This document shows positions 1 through 6,506 of a stretch of DNA of 8,861 nucleotides, piece after piece. Origin of the DNA: an uncultured Collinsella sp. (GTDB lineage Bacteria > Actinomycetota > Coriobacteriia > Coriobacteriales > Coriobacteriaceae); NCBI GenBank assembly GCA_900556205.1, contig USNX01000036.1, positions 1 through 8,861 on the forward strand. The letters are read 5' to 3'. How positions within the stretch are numbered: the first letter of the stretch is position 1; the number at the start of each line of letters is the position of its first letter. The translations under genes were made by a program, and so were the position numbers. The notes beneath the pieces are model-generated. The model ran no database searches. It was given only the letters and a program-made list of their open reading frames with translations, and was not told the DNA's origin.

Positions 1-18
1 GCCGAGGGCCTGGGCTTT

Positions 19-675
19 GTGCCCTACACCCGTCCGACCGGCACCGATACGGCCGAGCCGCTCAAGATCGGTGTGCTCATCAGCGGTTCGGGTACCAACC
101 TGCAGGCGCTGATCGATCTGATCGCTGCCGGCAAACTCAACGCTTCGATTGAGCTTGTGGTGTCGAGCCGTCCTTCGGCTAAGGGTTTGCAGCGCGCTGA
201 GCGCGCGGGCATCCAGACGCTTACGCTGTCCAAGGATGTCTATGCCGACCCCATCGCCGCCGACGAGATCATCGCGCACGAGCTGCTCGAGCGCGGCTGT
301 GAATATGTGGTCATGGCCGGTTACATGCGCATGGTGCACACGCCGCTGCTGGCGGCGTTTCCCAACCGCGTGGTCAACTTGCATCCGGCACTGCTGCCGA
401 GCTTTACCGGCGCGCATGCGATCGACGATGCCTTTGCGCGCGGCGTCAAGGTAACCGGTGTGACCGTGCACTTTGCCAACGAGATCTACGACAACGGCCC
501 CATCATCGCCCAGCGTGCGCTGGCTGTTGAGGAGGGCTGGGATGTCGATACGCTCGAGGAGCACATCCACGCGATTGAGCACGTGCTGTATCCCGAGGTC
601 GTGCAAATGCTCGCCGACGGCCGCGTCCACGTGCTGGAGAGCGGCAAGGTCGCAATTGACGCGCCTCGCGGCTAG
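19..675 (+). CDS. purN: Phosphoribosylglycinamide formyltransferase (GART, PurN)
   Basis: Transfers a formyl group from 10-formyl-tetrahydrofolate to GAR, giving FGAR, in cytosolic purine synthesis. Numbered from the GTG at 19, the Rossmann-like start LKIGVLISGSGTNLQ is at residues 15-29. The family's catalytic Asn and His are in NLHPALLP (N120, H122), and the catalytic Asp is in EIYDNGP (D158). The body has normal length, but PurN usually begins right at the ISGSG strand, so about 14 extra residues precede it. No ATG lies between 19 and that strand, and the frame is open to base 1, so the true start may be the GTG at 19 (weak GAGGG upstream) or lie outside the window. Upstream gene context is not visible. 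A hairpin terminator follows 30 bases after the stop. Function is very secure; the start is not. Confidence 0.95.
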   Translation: MPYTRPTGTDTAEPLKIGVLISGSGTNLQALIDLIAAGKLNASIELVVSSRPSAKGLQRAERAGIQTLTLSKDVYADPIAADEIIAHELLERGCEYVVMAGYMRMVHTPLLAAFPNRVVNLHPALLPSFTGAHAIDDAFARGVKVTGVTVHFANEIYDNGPIIAQRALAVEEGWDVDTLEEHIHAIEHVLYPEVVQMLADGRVHVLESGKVAIDAPRG

Positions 676-705
676 CGGCGCACAGTACAATTTAGCCGAG
701 TAGTC

Positions 706-750
706 AGGGTGGTCATTGGCGCCAAGGCGCACGTGGCCACCCTTTGTTTT
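706..750 (+). terminator. Rho-independent terminator after purN
   Basis: AGGGTGGTCA (706-715) pairs with TGGCCACCCT (734-743) as a 10-bp stem with one G-U wobble. The loop itself contains the palindrome TTGGCGCCAA. The tract TTGTTTT (744-750) follows. It ends the purN transcript before the EIIA gene. Confidence 0.8.
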
Positions 751-753
751 GGG

Positions 754-782
754 TAGTCATCGGGGACGGTCTTTAACGACTA
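754..782. repeat. GGGGAC-core palindromic element, copy 1 (degenerate)
   Basis: TAGTC (754-758) and GACTA (778-782) form short inverted arms around the core TCGGGGACGGTCTTTAA (760-776). The word TAGTCAT recurs at 781-787. The core matches the other copies in this window. The arms are imperfect (one A-C mismatch beyond the first five pairs), so this looks like a decayed copy. It sits between the purN terminator and the EIIA gene, in a stretch where no clear promoter was seen. Confidence 0.5.
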
Positions 783-827
783 GTCATTCAAGAACGTCAC
801 AGGTGACTTGGTGAGAGAGGTGAGCGC

Positions 828-1292
828 ATGGCGGATAACGAAGCGCTGTTTACGCCTGAGCTGGTGTTTTTTGATTGGGAGTGTGCGACACCGGATGAGG
901 TGTTCGCGCGGCTCGAGGGCGAGCTTGCACCACGTGGCTACATTGCATCCGGTTGGCTCGACGCCGTTCGCACGCGCGAGGATGCCTATCCCACGGGTCT
1001 TGCCATGCCGGCGGCAAACATTGCCATTCCGCATACCGATCCGGGGTTTGTGGCCAAGCCCTATATCGCGGTGGTGAAGCCCGCCGCGCCCGTGACATTT
1101 AACGCTATGGCTGGCATGGGCGCTCCGGTGCCGGCGCAGATCGTCATCAATCTGGGCATCGCCGAGCCAGGCGGCCAGGTCGAGGCCCTGCAGGCGCTCA
1201 TGAACATTTTTATGGACGCCGATGCCGCAGCCGACGTGCTCGGCCAGACCACGTCCCAGGGCATGGTCGACGCCATCCGCCGTCACTTCTAA
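828..1292 (+). CDS. PTS EIIA domain protein, fructose/galactitol (GatA) type
   Basis: A single-domain EIIA of the PTS_EIIA_2 type, 154 residues, the usual size for a free-standing domain. EIIA accepts phosphate from HPr on a histidine and passes it to an EIIB domain for sugar uptake. The core PTGLAMPAANIAIPHTD (residues 55-71) contains the expected phosphorylated histidine, H69 in IPHTD, and the C-terminal half (VEALQALMNIF) fits the family. The ATG at 828 follows AGAGAGG (814-820) at good spacing. No EIIB or EIIC gene lies on either side, so it is an orphan here: it may serve a distant permease (galactitol-like or other) or act as a regulatory phospho-acceptor. The sugar cannot be inferred. 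It is followed by two repeat elements and no convincing terminator. Confidence 0.88.
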   Translation: MADNEALFTPELVFFDWECATPDEVFARLEGELAPRGYIASGWLDAVRTREDAYPTGLAMPAANIAIPHTDPGFVAKPYIAVVKPAAPVTFNAMAGMGAPVPAQIVINLGIAEPGGQVEALQALMNIFMDADAAADVLGQTTSQGMVDAIRRHF

Positions 1293-1302
1293 GGTGGGGC
1301 TG

Positions 1303-1337
1303 AGCCGGCACTTGGGGACTGTCCCTAACTGCCGGCT
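1303..1337. repeat. GGGGAC-core palindromic element, copy 2
   Basis: Perfect 8-bp arms AGCCGGCA (1303-1310) and TGCCGGCT (1330-1337) enclose CTTGGGGACTGTCCCTAAC. The loop core GGGAC-T-GTCCC is itself nearly symmetrical. It lies 10 bases after the EIIA stop codon. No T-tract follows, so it is not a classic terminator although it could form a hairpin in the EIIA 3' end. Confidence 0.7.
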
Positions 1338-1344
1338 GCCAGAG

Positions 1345-1395
1345 CTGTCCCCTTTGCACCAAAATGGTGCAGATTAATCTGTCCCCAATGCACCA
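1345..1395. repeat. GGGGAC-core element, copies 3 and 4 with alternative pairings
   Basis: Two 17-bp direct copies, 1345-1361 and 1379-1395, read CTGTCCCC-TT/AA-TGCACCA and differ at two bases; their period is 34. Between them TGGTGCA (1365-1371) can pair with TGCACCA of either copy: the left one with a 3-base loop (1355-1361) or the right one with a 17-base loop (1389-1395). The right-hand unit contains the palindrome AGATTAATCT (1371-1380). It lies upstream of the foldase gene, ahead of its ribosome binding site. Confidence 0.65.
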
Positions 1396-1462
1396 AGCGT
1401 GCCGCGGGGGCTGCGTTGTGACACAATGGCGTTTGTTCGATTCGTTATGCGAAAGGCCAACT

Positions 1463-2683
1463 ATGGCAAATAAGAAAAAGAACTCCGAGGCCGCGCCGAC
1501 GCCCGAGCAGCAGGCCCGCGCTGCCTCCAGCTCTCGCAAGAAGCAGCGCAAGACGTACGTGTCTAAGACCGTCAAGATCGTCTTGGTGGTCATCGGCGTG
1601 CTGGCGATGCTGCTTTCCGTCTCGGCGATGGCGTGCTCCGGCCTTATGTCGCAGGCCGAGGACACCTCGGGCTACAAGCTGACCGGCGGTGTTGCTGCCA
1701 CTATCAACGGCACCAACCTTACCGAGGACACCGTGACCAAGCAGATCATGAGCATGCGCACGTCCTACGGCTACACCAAGGATGAGGATTGGGCGCAGTA
1801 TCTGGTTGACAACGACCTCACGCCCAAGAAGTACCGCAAGCAGCTCATCGACTCCTACACGCAGCAGATTCTGCTTCAGCAGGCACAGAAGGAGAACGGC
1901 GTGACGGTGTCGGACGAGGAGGTCGAGAAGGCTTGGAAGGACGCGTGCAAGAGCGCGGGCGGTGCCAAGGCCTTTAAGAAGACCCTCAAGACCTACGGCT
2001 ATACCGAGGACACCTACAAGGATTCGCTCAAGGAGAGCCTGGCGCAGCAGAAACTCAAGGATGCCGTGGCGCCCACCAGCAAGCCCAAGGACAGCGAGAT
2101 CGTCGATTACATCAACGAGAACCTGTCTAACTACAACGATGCTCGCCGCTCGTCGAACATCCTGATCAAGGTTGATTCCGACGCTTCCGACGAGGACAAG
2201 GCTGCCGCCAAGGCCAAGGCACAGGAGTGCCTGGACAAGATCAACTCCGGTGAGTTGAGCTTTGAGGACGCCGTTGAGCAGTACTCCGACGATACCAGCT
2301 CCAAGGAGAAGAAGGGCGATGTGGGCTGGGATAAGCTCACCACTTTCGTCGACAGCTACCAGACGGCGCTCGAGGGGCTCAACAAGGGCGACGTGAGCGA
2401 AGTCGTCGAGTCGACCTATGGTTACCACATCATCAAGTGCACCGACTACTTCCATGTCGATAATCAGGTCGATGACATCAACCAGGTGCCCAAGGCCATC
2501 AAGAAGTACGTTTCCAATGTGGTGAAGACGCAAGCGGCCAGCACCGCGTACAGCGAGTGGCTGGAGCAGTACAAGAAGGATGCCGACATCACCGTTAACC
2601 CCATGCCCAAGGACGTGCCGTACAACGTCAGCCTGAAGGGCGTCACCAAGAGTTCGACCGACGATTCGTCGACGACTGAGTAA
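1463..2683 (+). CDS. Membrane-anchored parvulin-type peptidyl-prolyl isomerase / PrsA-SurA-like foldase
   Basis: An extracytoplasmic folding factor for exported proteins, 406 residues. A basic N-tail (1-38) precedes a hydrophobic segment (about 38-57). This ends in AMAC-SG, which resembles a lipobox poorly, so it is either an uncleaved anchor or an atypical lipoprotein signal. A SurA/PrsA N-terminal helical region (about 75-225) and a parvulin domain (about 228-328) follow, the latter with FEDAVEQYSDD, GDVGW and YGYHIIK. The C-tail is rich in Ser/Thr/Asp. The first parvulin active-site His, normally in a SHILV-like strand, appears as Asn (N232 in SSNILIKV), while the second (H322) is kept, so isomerase activity may be weak and chaperone action dominant. 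The ATG at 1463 is chosen because GAAAGG (1451-1456) precedes it and the signal starts there; the frame runs upstream to 1364 through repeat DNA. YqeY follows 54 bases later. Confidence 0.85.
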   Translation: MANKKKNSEAAPTPEQQARAASSSRKKQRKTYVSKTVKIVLVVIGVLAMLLSVSAMACSGLMSQAEDTSGYKLTGGVAATINGTNLTEDTVTKQIMSMRTSYGYTKDEDWAQYLVDNDLTPKKYRKQLIDSYTQQILLQQAQKENGVTVSDEEVEKAWKDACKSAGGAKAFKKTLKTYGYTEDTYKDSLKESLAQQKLKDAVAPTSKPKDSEIVDYINENLSNYNDARRSSNILIKVDSDASDEDKAAAKAKAQECLDKINSGELSFEDAVEQYSDDTSSKEKKGDVGWDKLTTFVDSYQTALEGLNKGDVSEVVESTYGYHIIKCTDYFHVDNQVDDINQVPKAIKKYVSNVVKTQAASTAYSEWLEQYKKDADITVNPMPKDVPYNVSLKGVTKSSTDDSSTTE

Positions 2684-2688
2684 TCATG

Positions 2689-2714
2689 GGGCGGCGCTCG
2701 TGTGAGTGCCGTCC
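2689..2714 (+). other. Hairpin between foldase and yqeY genes
   Basis: GGGCGGCGCTC (2689-2699) pairs with GAGTGCCGTCC (2704-2714) around a GTGT loop, an 11-bp stem with two wobble pairs. No T-tract follows, so it does not look like a strong terminator. It may stabilise the upstream message or attenuate read-through. Confidence 0.4.
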
Positions 2715-2737
2715 GCACTATTGAGGAGGATTTGCAG

Positions 2738-3181
2738 ATGACCAACGAAGAGCTGCAGAAGGAAATGATTGCGGCCATGAAGGCCAAGGACAAGGTTCGC
2801 CTGTCCATCATTCGCCAGGTCAAGGCCGAGGTGAAGAATATCGAGGTCAACGAGCGCCGCGATGTGACCGAGGAAGACGTCAACAGCATGATCAAGCGTT
2901 TGATTAAGCAGACGAGCGAGACGTTGGAGATGTCCATTAAGGCCGGTACCGACCAGGAGCGTACCGACAACCTGACCGAGCAGGTCAAGATTCTGGAGAG
3001 CCTGCTGCCCGCGCAGGTTTCGGGTGAGGAACTCGAGGCCCTGATCGAGCAGGTCATCGCCGAGCTGGGCGCGACCTCTAAGAAGCAGATGGGCCAGGTC
3101 ATGGGCGCTCTGGGTAAGGCCACTGGCGGCAACTTCGATAAGCCGGCAGCAGCAAAGATTGTCGGAGCCCGCCTCGCGTAG
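2738..3181 (+). CDS. yqeY: GatB/YqeY domain-containing protein
   Basis: A small soluble helical protein, 147 residues, matching the usual YqeY length of about 150. YqeY resembles the C-terminal tRNA-binding tail domain of GatB (the Asp/Glu-tRNA amidotransferase subunit), but its own role is not established. Recognisable pieces are the N-terminal LQKEMIAAMKAKDKVRLSII, the central ERRDVTEEDVNSMIKRLIKQ, LLPAQVSGEEL, and the C-terminal QMGQVMGALGKATGGNFDK tail-domain motif. The ATG at 2738 has GAGGAGG (2723-2729) at ideal spacing. A GTG at 2702 in the same frame falls inside the preceding hairpin and lacks a site, so it is rejected. It probably shares a transcript with the foldase gene and is closed by the terminator at 3211. 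Confidence 0.9.
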   Translation: MTNEELQKEMIAAMKAKDKVRLSIIRQVKAEVKNIEVNERRDVTEEDVNSMIKRLIKQTSETLEMSIKAGTDQERTDNLTEQVKILESLLPAQVSGEELEALIEQVIAELGATSKKQMGQVMGALGKATGGNFDKPAAAKIVGARLA

Positions 3182-3210
3182 GGGCCGAGTGGCACACAGT
3201 TGAGGCTGAG

Positions 3211-3242
3211 GGGGCGTGGCCGTCATGGTCGCGCCCCTTTTT
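3211..3242 (+). terminator. Rho-independent terminator after yqeY
   Basis: GGGGCGTGGCC (3211-3221) pairs with GGTCGCGCCCC (3227-3237) as 11 pairs including two wobbles, with loop GTCAT, followed by TTTTT (3238-3242). This is a textbook intrinsic terminator separating yqeY from the ABC transporter operon. Confidence 0.88.
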
Positions 3243-3253
3243 GCTGGGCTGGG

Positions 3254-3324
3254 CACTCATTGGGGACAGGCTTAAATGAGTGCCCAATGAGCAGGTACTC
3301 ATTTAAGTCTGTCCCCAATGAGTG
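3254..3324. repeat. Large double palindrome with two inverted GGGGACAG units
   Basis: Two 28-base arms, 3254-3281 and 3297-3324, are inverted copies differing at a single position (27/28), around a 15-base spacer. Each arm is also a small hairpin on its own: CACTCATT (3254-3261) with AATGAGTG (3275-3282), and ACTCATT (3297-3303) with AATGAGT (3317-3323), each enclosing GGGGACAG or its complement. The near identity of the arms suggests recent insertion or gene conversion. It lies between the yqeY terminator and the transporter promoter. Confidence 0.85.
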
Positions 3325-3364
3325 GGTGGAAGGTTGCGGGTTCTTTACGGGAATGTAGTGTGGG

Positions 3365-3393
3365 CTGCGGAAACGTGGTTCTTTCCGTACAAT
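3365..3393 (+). promoter_or_regulatory. Candidate promoter of the amino-acid ABC operon
   Basis: TACAAT (3388-3393) resembles a sigma-70 type -10 box, one base off TATAAT, and lies 35 bases before the ATG at 3429. The hexamer at -35 with 17-base spacing, CTGCGG (3365-3370), is a poor match. The placement downstream of a terminator and before the first operon gene supports it. Inference only. Confidence 0.4.
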
Positions 3394-3428
3394 AGTGCAA
3401 TTCGTGTAAGCGCAGGAAAGGGACATTC

Positions 3429-4160
3429 ATGGCAGACATGATCGAGATCAAGCATCTCAACAAGTACTTTGGCGACCTGCATGTGCTCAAAGATATCAAT
3501 CTCACCGTCAAGCGCGGCGAGAAGCTCGTAATGATCGGGCCTTCCGGTTCGGGTAAGTCGACGCTCATCCGTTGCGTCGATTATCTGGAGGAGCCCACGT
3601 CGGGCGAGGTCGTCATCGACGGTACGCCGCTCACCAAAAAGAATCACCTGGAGATGGCTCGCAAGTACAGCTCCATGGTGTTTCAGCAGTTCAACCTGTA
3701 TCCCAACATGACGGTGCTGGGCAACCTGACGCTCGCGCCCATCAAACTGCAAAAGAAGAGCAAGGAGGAGGCGACCGAGATCGCCATCGCCGCGCTCAAG
3801 CGCGTCGGCATGGCGCATAAGGCCGGCGAGTATCCGCAGAACCTCTCGGGCGGTCAGCAGCAGCGCATCGCCATCGCCCGTGCCCTGTGCACCAAGCAGC
3901 CCATCATCCTGTTTGACGAGCCGACCTCGGCGCTCGACCCCGAGATGGTCCAGGAAGTCCTGGACGTTATGATTGAGCTCGCGCAGGAGGACATCACCAT
4001 GATCTGCGTGACGCACGAGATGGGCTTTGCGCGCCAGGTGGCCGACCGTGTCATCTTTATGGAGGACGGCCGTATCCTGGAGGAGGGCACGCCCGAGCAC
4101 TTCTTCGATAACCCCGAGAACCCGCGCTGCCGCGAGTTCCTGTCCAAGATTCTGCACTAG
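3429..4160 (+). CDS. Polar amino-acid ABC transporter ATP-binding protein (GlnQ/HisP family)
   Basis: Cytosolic ATPase that powers the importer encoded by the next three genes, 243 residues, the normal length for GlnQ-type subunits. All motifs are intact: Walker [10 protein letters not shown] (37-45), Q-loop Q86 in FQQFNLYP, signature LSGGQQQR (139-146), Walker B IILFDEP (159-165), D-loop SALD (167-170) and H-loop H196 in THEMGFA. The THEMGFAR and FFDNPENPR stretches are characteristic of the polar amino-acid subgroup. The ATG at 3429 follows AGGAAAGG (3414-3421); an in-frame ATG at 3438 is less well placed. The ATPase is the first gene of the operon, and the receptor gene starts 5 bases after its stop. 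Family assignment is very secure; substrate is not told by this subunit. Confidence 0.95.
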   Translation: MADMIEIKHLNKYFGDLHVLKDINLTVKRGEKLVMIGPSGSGKSTLIRCVDYLEEPTSGEVVIDGTPLTKKNHLEMARKYSSMVFQQFNLYPNMTVLGNLTLAPIKLQKKSKEEATEIAIAALKRVGMAHKAGEYPQNLSGGQQQRIAIARALCTKQPIILFDEPTSALDPEMVQEVLDVMIELAQEDITMICVTHEMGFARQVADRVIFMEDGRILEEGTPEHFFDNPENPRCREFLSKILH

Positions 4161-4165
4161 GCGCG

Positions 4166-5044
4166 GTGATGGACATGACGGATATGACGAGGGCGGCCGT
4201 GTCGCGCCGTCACTTTTTGCAGCTGGCGGGCGCCGGCATGCTCGCGTTGACGGGGACCGCGCTTACCGGTTGTGGCAACTCCACCAGTGGCGAGGGCTCC
4301 GACAAGGGGTCCAAGCTTGCGGCCATTAAGTCGCGTGGCCATCTGAATGCCGGCGTTAAGAAGGACGTTCCCGGTTACGGCTATTACGACACCGCCAAGG
4401 GCCGCTTTGAGGGCATGGAAGTCGATTTGTGCTACCAGATCGCCGCTGCCGTCTTTGGTGTGAGCTACAAGGATGCTCGCGCCCAGGAGCTAGTCGAGTT
4501 TACCGACGTAACGCCCAAGACGCGCGGCCCGCTGATCGACAACGGCCAACTCGACGTGGTCGCGGCGACCTACACCATAACCGACGAGCGCAAGAAGAGC
4601 TGGGATTTCTCGACGCCATACCGCACCGACTACGTGGGACTCATGGTCAAGAAGCGTTCGGGCTTTACTTCGATTGAGGATTTGGATGGCAAGGTCATTG
4701 GCGTGAGCCAGGGTGCCACCACGCAGGGCCTGATTGAGCAGATGATCAAGGACAACGGCTTTAGCTGCAAGCCCGAGTTTAGGGCCTTTAGCGGCTACCC
4801 CATCATCAAGAGTTCGCTCGACGCCGGCAATATCGACGTCTTTGCCATGGACCGCTCCACGCTGGCCGGTTACATGAACGAGACCGTTGAGCTGCTGCAG
4901 CCCGAGGTCAAGTTTGGCGAGCAGGGCTACGGCGTGGCGACCAAGAAGGGCTGCGACCTTTCTGCCGTGGTCGATCAGGTGATTCGCGATCGCCTGGCCG
5001 ATGGCTGGCTCGACCAAGAGGTCAAGACCTGGGGTCTTGTATAG
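4166..5044 (+). CDS. Amino-acid ABC transporter substrate-binding lipoprotein (SBP family 3, PEB1/GlnH-like), Tat-type signal
   Basis: Extracytoplasmic receptor that delivers an amino acid to the permeases. The N-terminus has a twin-arginine motif, SRRHFLQL (13-20), then a hydrophobic stretch and a lipobox LTGC (33-36), so C36 should carry lipid after export by Tat. The mature part is a family-3 binding protein: FEGMEVDLC (81-89), TRGPLIDNGQLDVV (119-132), TYTITDERKKSWDFSTPY (135-152), GVSQGATTQ and AMDRST. The TRGPLxDNG and FTITxER pattern recalls acidic amino-acid receptors such as PEB1, so glutamate, aspartate or glutamine is likely, but this is inference. The start is uncertain: GTG 4166, ATG 4169, ATG 4175 and ATG 4184 are all in frame, with no strong ribosome site, suggesting translational coupling to the ATPase gene. 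Length (292) is typical. Confidence 0.92.
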   Translation: MMDMTDMTRAAVSRRHFLQLAGAGMLALTGTALTGCGNSTSGEGSDKGSKLAAIKSRGHLNAGVKKDVPGYGYYDTAKGRFEGMEVDLCYQIAAAVFGVSYKDARAQELVEFTDVTPKTRGPLIDNGQLDVVAATYTITDERKKSWDFSTPYRTDYVGLMVKKRSGFTSIEDLDGKVIGVSQGATTQGLIEQMIKDNGFSCKPEFRAFSGYPIIKSSLDAGNIDVFAMDRSTLAGYMNETVELLQPEVKFGEQGYGVATKKGCDLSAVVDQVIRDRLADGWLDQEVKTWGLV

Positions 5045-5069
5045 GCGCATCGTCCAAGGAAGGAATCAA

Positions 5070-5816
5070 ATGCTCGAAGGATTATTTGACGCCGACCGTT
5101 GGTCGACGACATTTCAAAATATGGGGCCCTTCTGGGAGGGCTTTGGCGTGACGCTACAGGTGGTCGTTGCCGGTCTGCTGCTGTCGCTGGTGCTGGGCAC
5201 GCTGCTGGGCGTGTTCTCTACCACTCGCTCGCGCGTGCTGCGCGCCATAAGCCGCGTGTACGTGGAGTTTTACCAGAACACCCCGTTGCCCGTGCAGGTG
5301 CTCTTTATGTACATGGCCGGTCCGCAGTTTTTGCAGGCCATAACCGGTGCCGACCAGCCGGTGCGCATCGCGCCGTTCGTGCTGGGCTTCTTGGGCGTGG
5401 GCCTGTATCACGCGGCCTACATTTCGGAGGTCATCCGCACTGGTATCGAGGCGGTTCCGCGCGGTCAGATGGAGGCGGCCCAGAGCCAGGGCTTCACCCG
5501 TGCGCAGGCGTATTGGTACATCGTGCTGCCCCAGACATTCAAGATCATTCTGCCGCCGCTGTGTAACCAGGCGCTCAACCTGGTCAAGAACACGTCGGTG
5601 CTGGCACTTGTGGCCGGCGGCGACCTTATGTATCGTTCCGACAACTTTGTGAGTCTGTACGGTTATTTGCAGGGATACATCGTCTGCTGCCTTATGTACT
5701 TCATCATCTGCTTTCCGCTCGCCATGCTGGTGCAGTGGCTCGAGCGCCGCTCCAAGGAGCGTCCGCGCGGCGTGAGCCTGGCCGAGCTGGGGCTCGACAA
5801 CGTAGAGGAGGCCTAG
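5070..5816 (+). CDS. Amino-acid ABC transporter permease, first subunit (HisM/GluC-like)
   Basis: Inner-membrane channel subunit, 248 residues with about five hydrophobic spans (roughly 24-50, 74-90, 100-122, 158-184, 198-222). The ATPase-contacting EAA loop is EAAQSQGFTRAQAYWYIVLP (135-154), preceded by AVPRGQM. YVEFYQNTPLPVQ (64-76) is the conserved segment of the family (usually FRNTP/FRGTP). The ATG at 5070 is favoured because AAGGAAGGA (5056-5064) lies just upstream; the frame could extend to 5001 but that would overlap the receptor gene by over 40 bases. It is 25 bases after the receptor stop and 3 bases before the second permease, so it should form a heterodimer with that protein. The C-tail after 226 is charged and cytosolic. 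Confidence 0.93.
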   Translation: MLEGLFDADRWSTTFQNMGPFWEGFGVTLQVVVAGLLLSLVLGTLLGVFSTTRSRVLRAISRVYVEFYQNTPLPVQVLFMYMAGPQFLQAITGADQPVRIAPFVLGFLGVGLYHAAYISEVIRTGIEAVPRGQMEAAQSQGFTRAQAYWYIVLPQTFKIILPPLCNQALNLVKNTSVLALVAGGDLMYRSDNFVSLYGYLQGYIVCCLMYFIICFPLAMLVQWLERRSKERPRGVSLAELGLDNVEEA

Positions 5817-5819
5817 CGC

Positions 5820-6458
5820 ATGGAAATCTTCAACGCGACCAACCTGCTCTACATTTGGGGCGGCTTTGTTAAGACGATCGAGATCTCGGCGCTGTCGATC
5901 TTTTTCTCGCTCATCTTTGGCACGGTGCTGGCGCTCGTTAAGAGCTATGCGCCCCGCCCGTTCCGTATTTTGGTGAGCGCCTATATTGAGCTGTTCCGTT
6001 GCACGCCAAACCTGCTGTGGATCCTGTTTATCTACTTTACGGTGCAGGGTTTGGACATTGTGATTTCGACCATCGCCTTTACGCTGTTTACCAGCGCTGT
6101 TATGGCCGAGATTGTGCGCGGTGGCCTCAACTCGATTCCGCGCGGCCAGTTTGAGGCAGCGCAGAGCCAGGGCTTTGGCTTCTTTGCCACCATGCGCTAC
6201 ATCATTCTGCCGCAGACATTTAAGACGATCATTCCGGCGCTGTTTAGCCAGTGCACGACCGTCATCAAGGATAGCTCGTATCTTTCGGGCATTAACGTGG
6301 CCGAGCTCATGTACACGGCAAACGTCGTGATGGCCCACGCGATCGACCTGTCGCAGGTGCTTATGCTCTACGGCCTGGTGTTTGCGATGTACTTTGTGCT
6401 CAACTTTGGTATCTCGTTGCTGGTGAGGGCGTATCAGAGGCGAATGGTGGCAGCGTAG
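5820..6458 (+). CDS. Amino-acid ABC transporter permease, second subunit
   Basis: Partner channel subunit, 212 residues, shorter than the first but within the family range. Hydrophobic spans are at about 13-41, 63-80, 82-100, 134-146 and 180-203. The EAA loop FEAAQSQGFGFFATMRYIIL (111-130) contacts the ATPase, and AYIELFRCTPNLL (54-66) is the family's conserved segment. The ATG at 5820 has GAGGAGG (5805-5811), which overlaps the end of the previous gene, showing tight coupling. EAAQSQGF is identical to the first permease, pointing to a duplication origin of the pair. It closes the importer proper; a palindromic repeat begins 2 bases after the stop. Confidence 0.93.
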   Translation: MEIFNATNLLYIWGGFVKTIEISALSIFFSLIFGTVLALVKSYAPRPFRILVSAYIELFRCTPNLLWILFIYFTVQGLDIVISTIAFTLFTSAVMAEIVRGGLNSIPRGQFEAAQSQGFGFFATMRYIILPQTFKTIIPALFSQCTTVIKDSSYLSGINVAELMYTANVVMAHAIDLSQVLMLYGLVFAMYFVLNFGISLLVRAYQRRMVAA

Positions 6459-6459
6459 A

Positions 6460-6490
6460 ATGTGGCAAAGGGACAGTCCCTTTGTCACAT
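6460..6490. repeat. Palindromic element with GGGAC-A-GTCCC core
   Basis: A 31-base palindrome: ATGTGGCAAAGGGAC (6460-6474), a single A, and GTCCCTTTGTCACAT (6476-6490), with one G-T mismatch in 15 pairs. It fills the gap between the second permease and the kinase gene, ending 2 bases before the kinase ribosome binding site. There is no T-tract, so it is unlikely to be an intrinsic terminator; in RNA it could partly insulate the kinase gene or protect the operon message. Confidence 0.8.
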
Positions 6491-6506
6491 AGAGAAAGGA
6501 ATCGCG

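Noticed and set aside
656..691. TTGACG (656-661) and TACAAT (686-691) as a promoter near the end of purN
   Set aside because: The spacing is 24 bases, too long, and the purN terminator lies directly downstream at 706.
1303..1337. Possible terminator after the EIIA gene
   Set aside because: The stem is good but no T-tract follows, and its loop matches the dispersed repeat family, so it is listed as a repeat.
1364..1462. Upstream extension of the foldase frame
   Set aside because: It starts inside repeat DNA, lacks a ribosome site, and would put 33 extra residues ahead of the basic tail and membrane segment; ATG 1463 has GAAAGG.
1445..2533. A 362-codon minus-strand open frame opposite the foldase gene
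   Set aside because: Leu/Val/Gly/Arg-rich mirror of the plus-strand codons, with no family resemblance; the plus-strand gene has clear motifs.
3345..4157. A 270-codon minus-strand open frame opposite the ABC ATPase
   Set aside because: The plus frame has every ABC motif; the minus frame has low-complexity Leu/Asp/His composition typical of a shadow.
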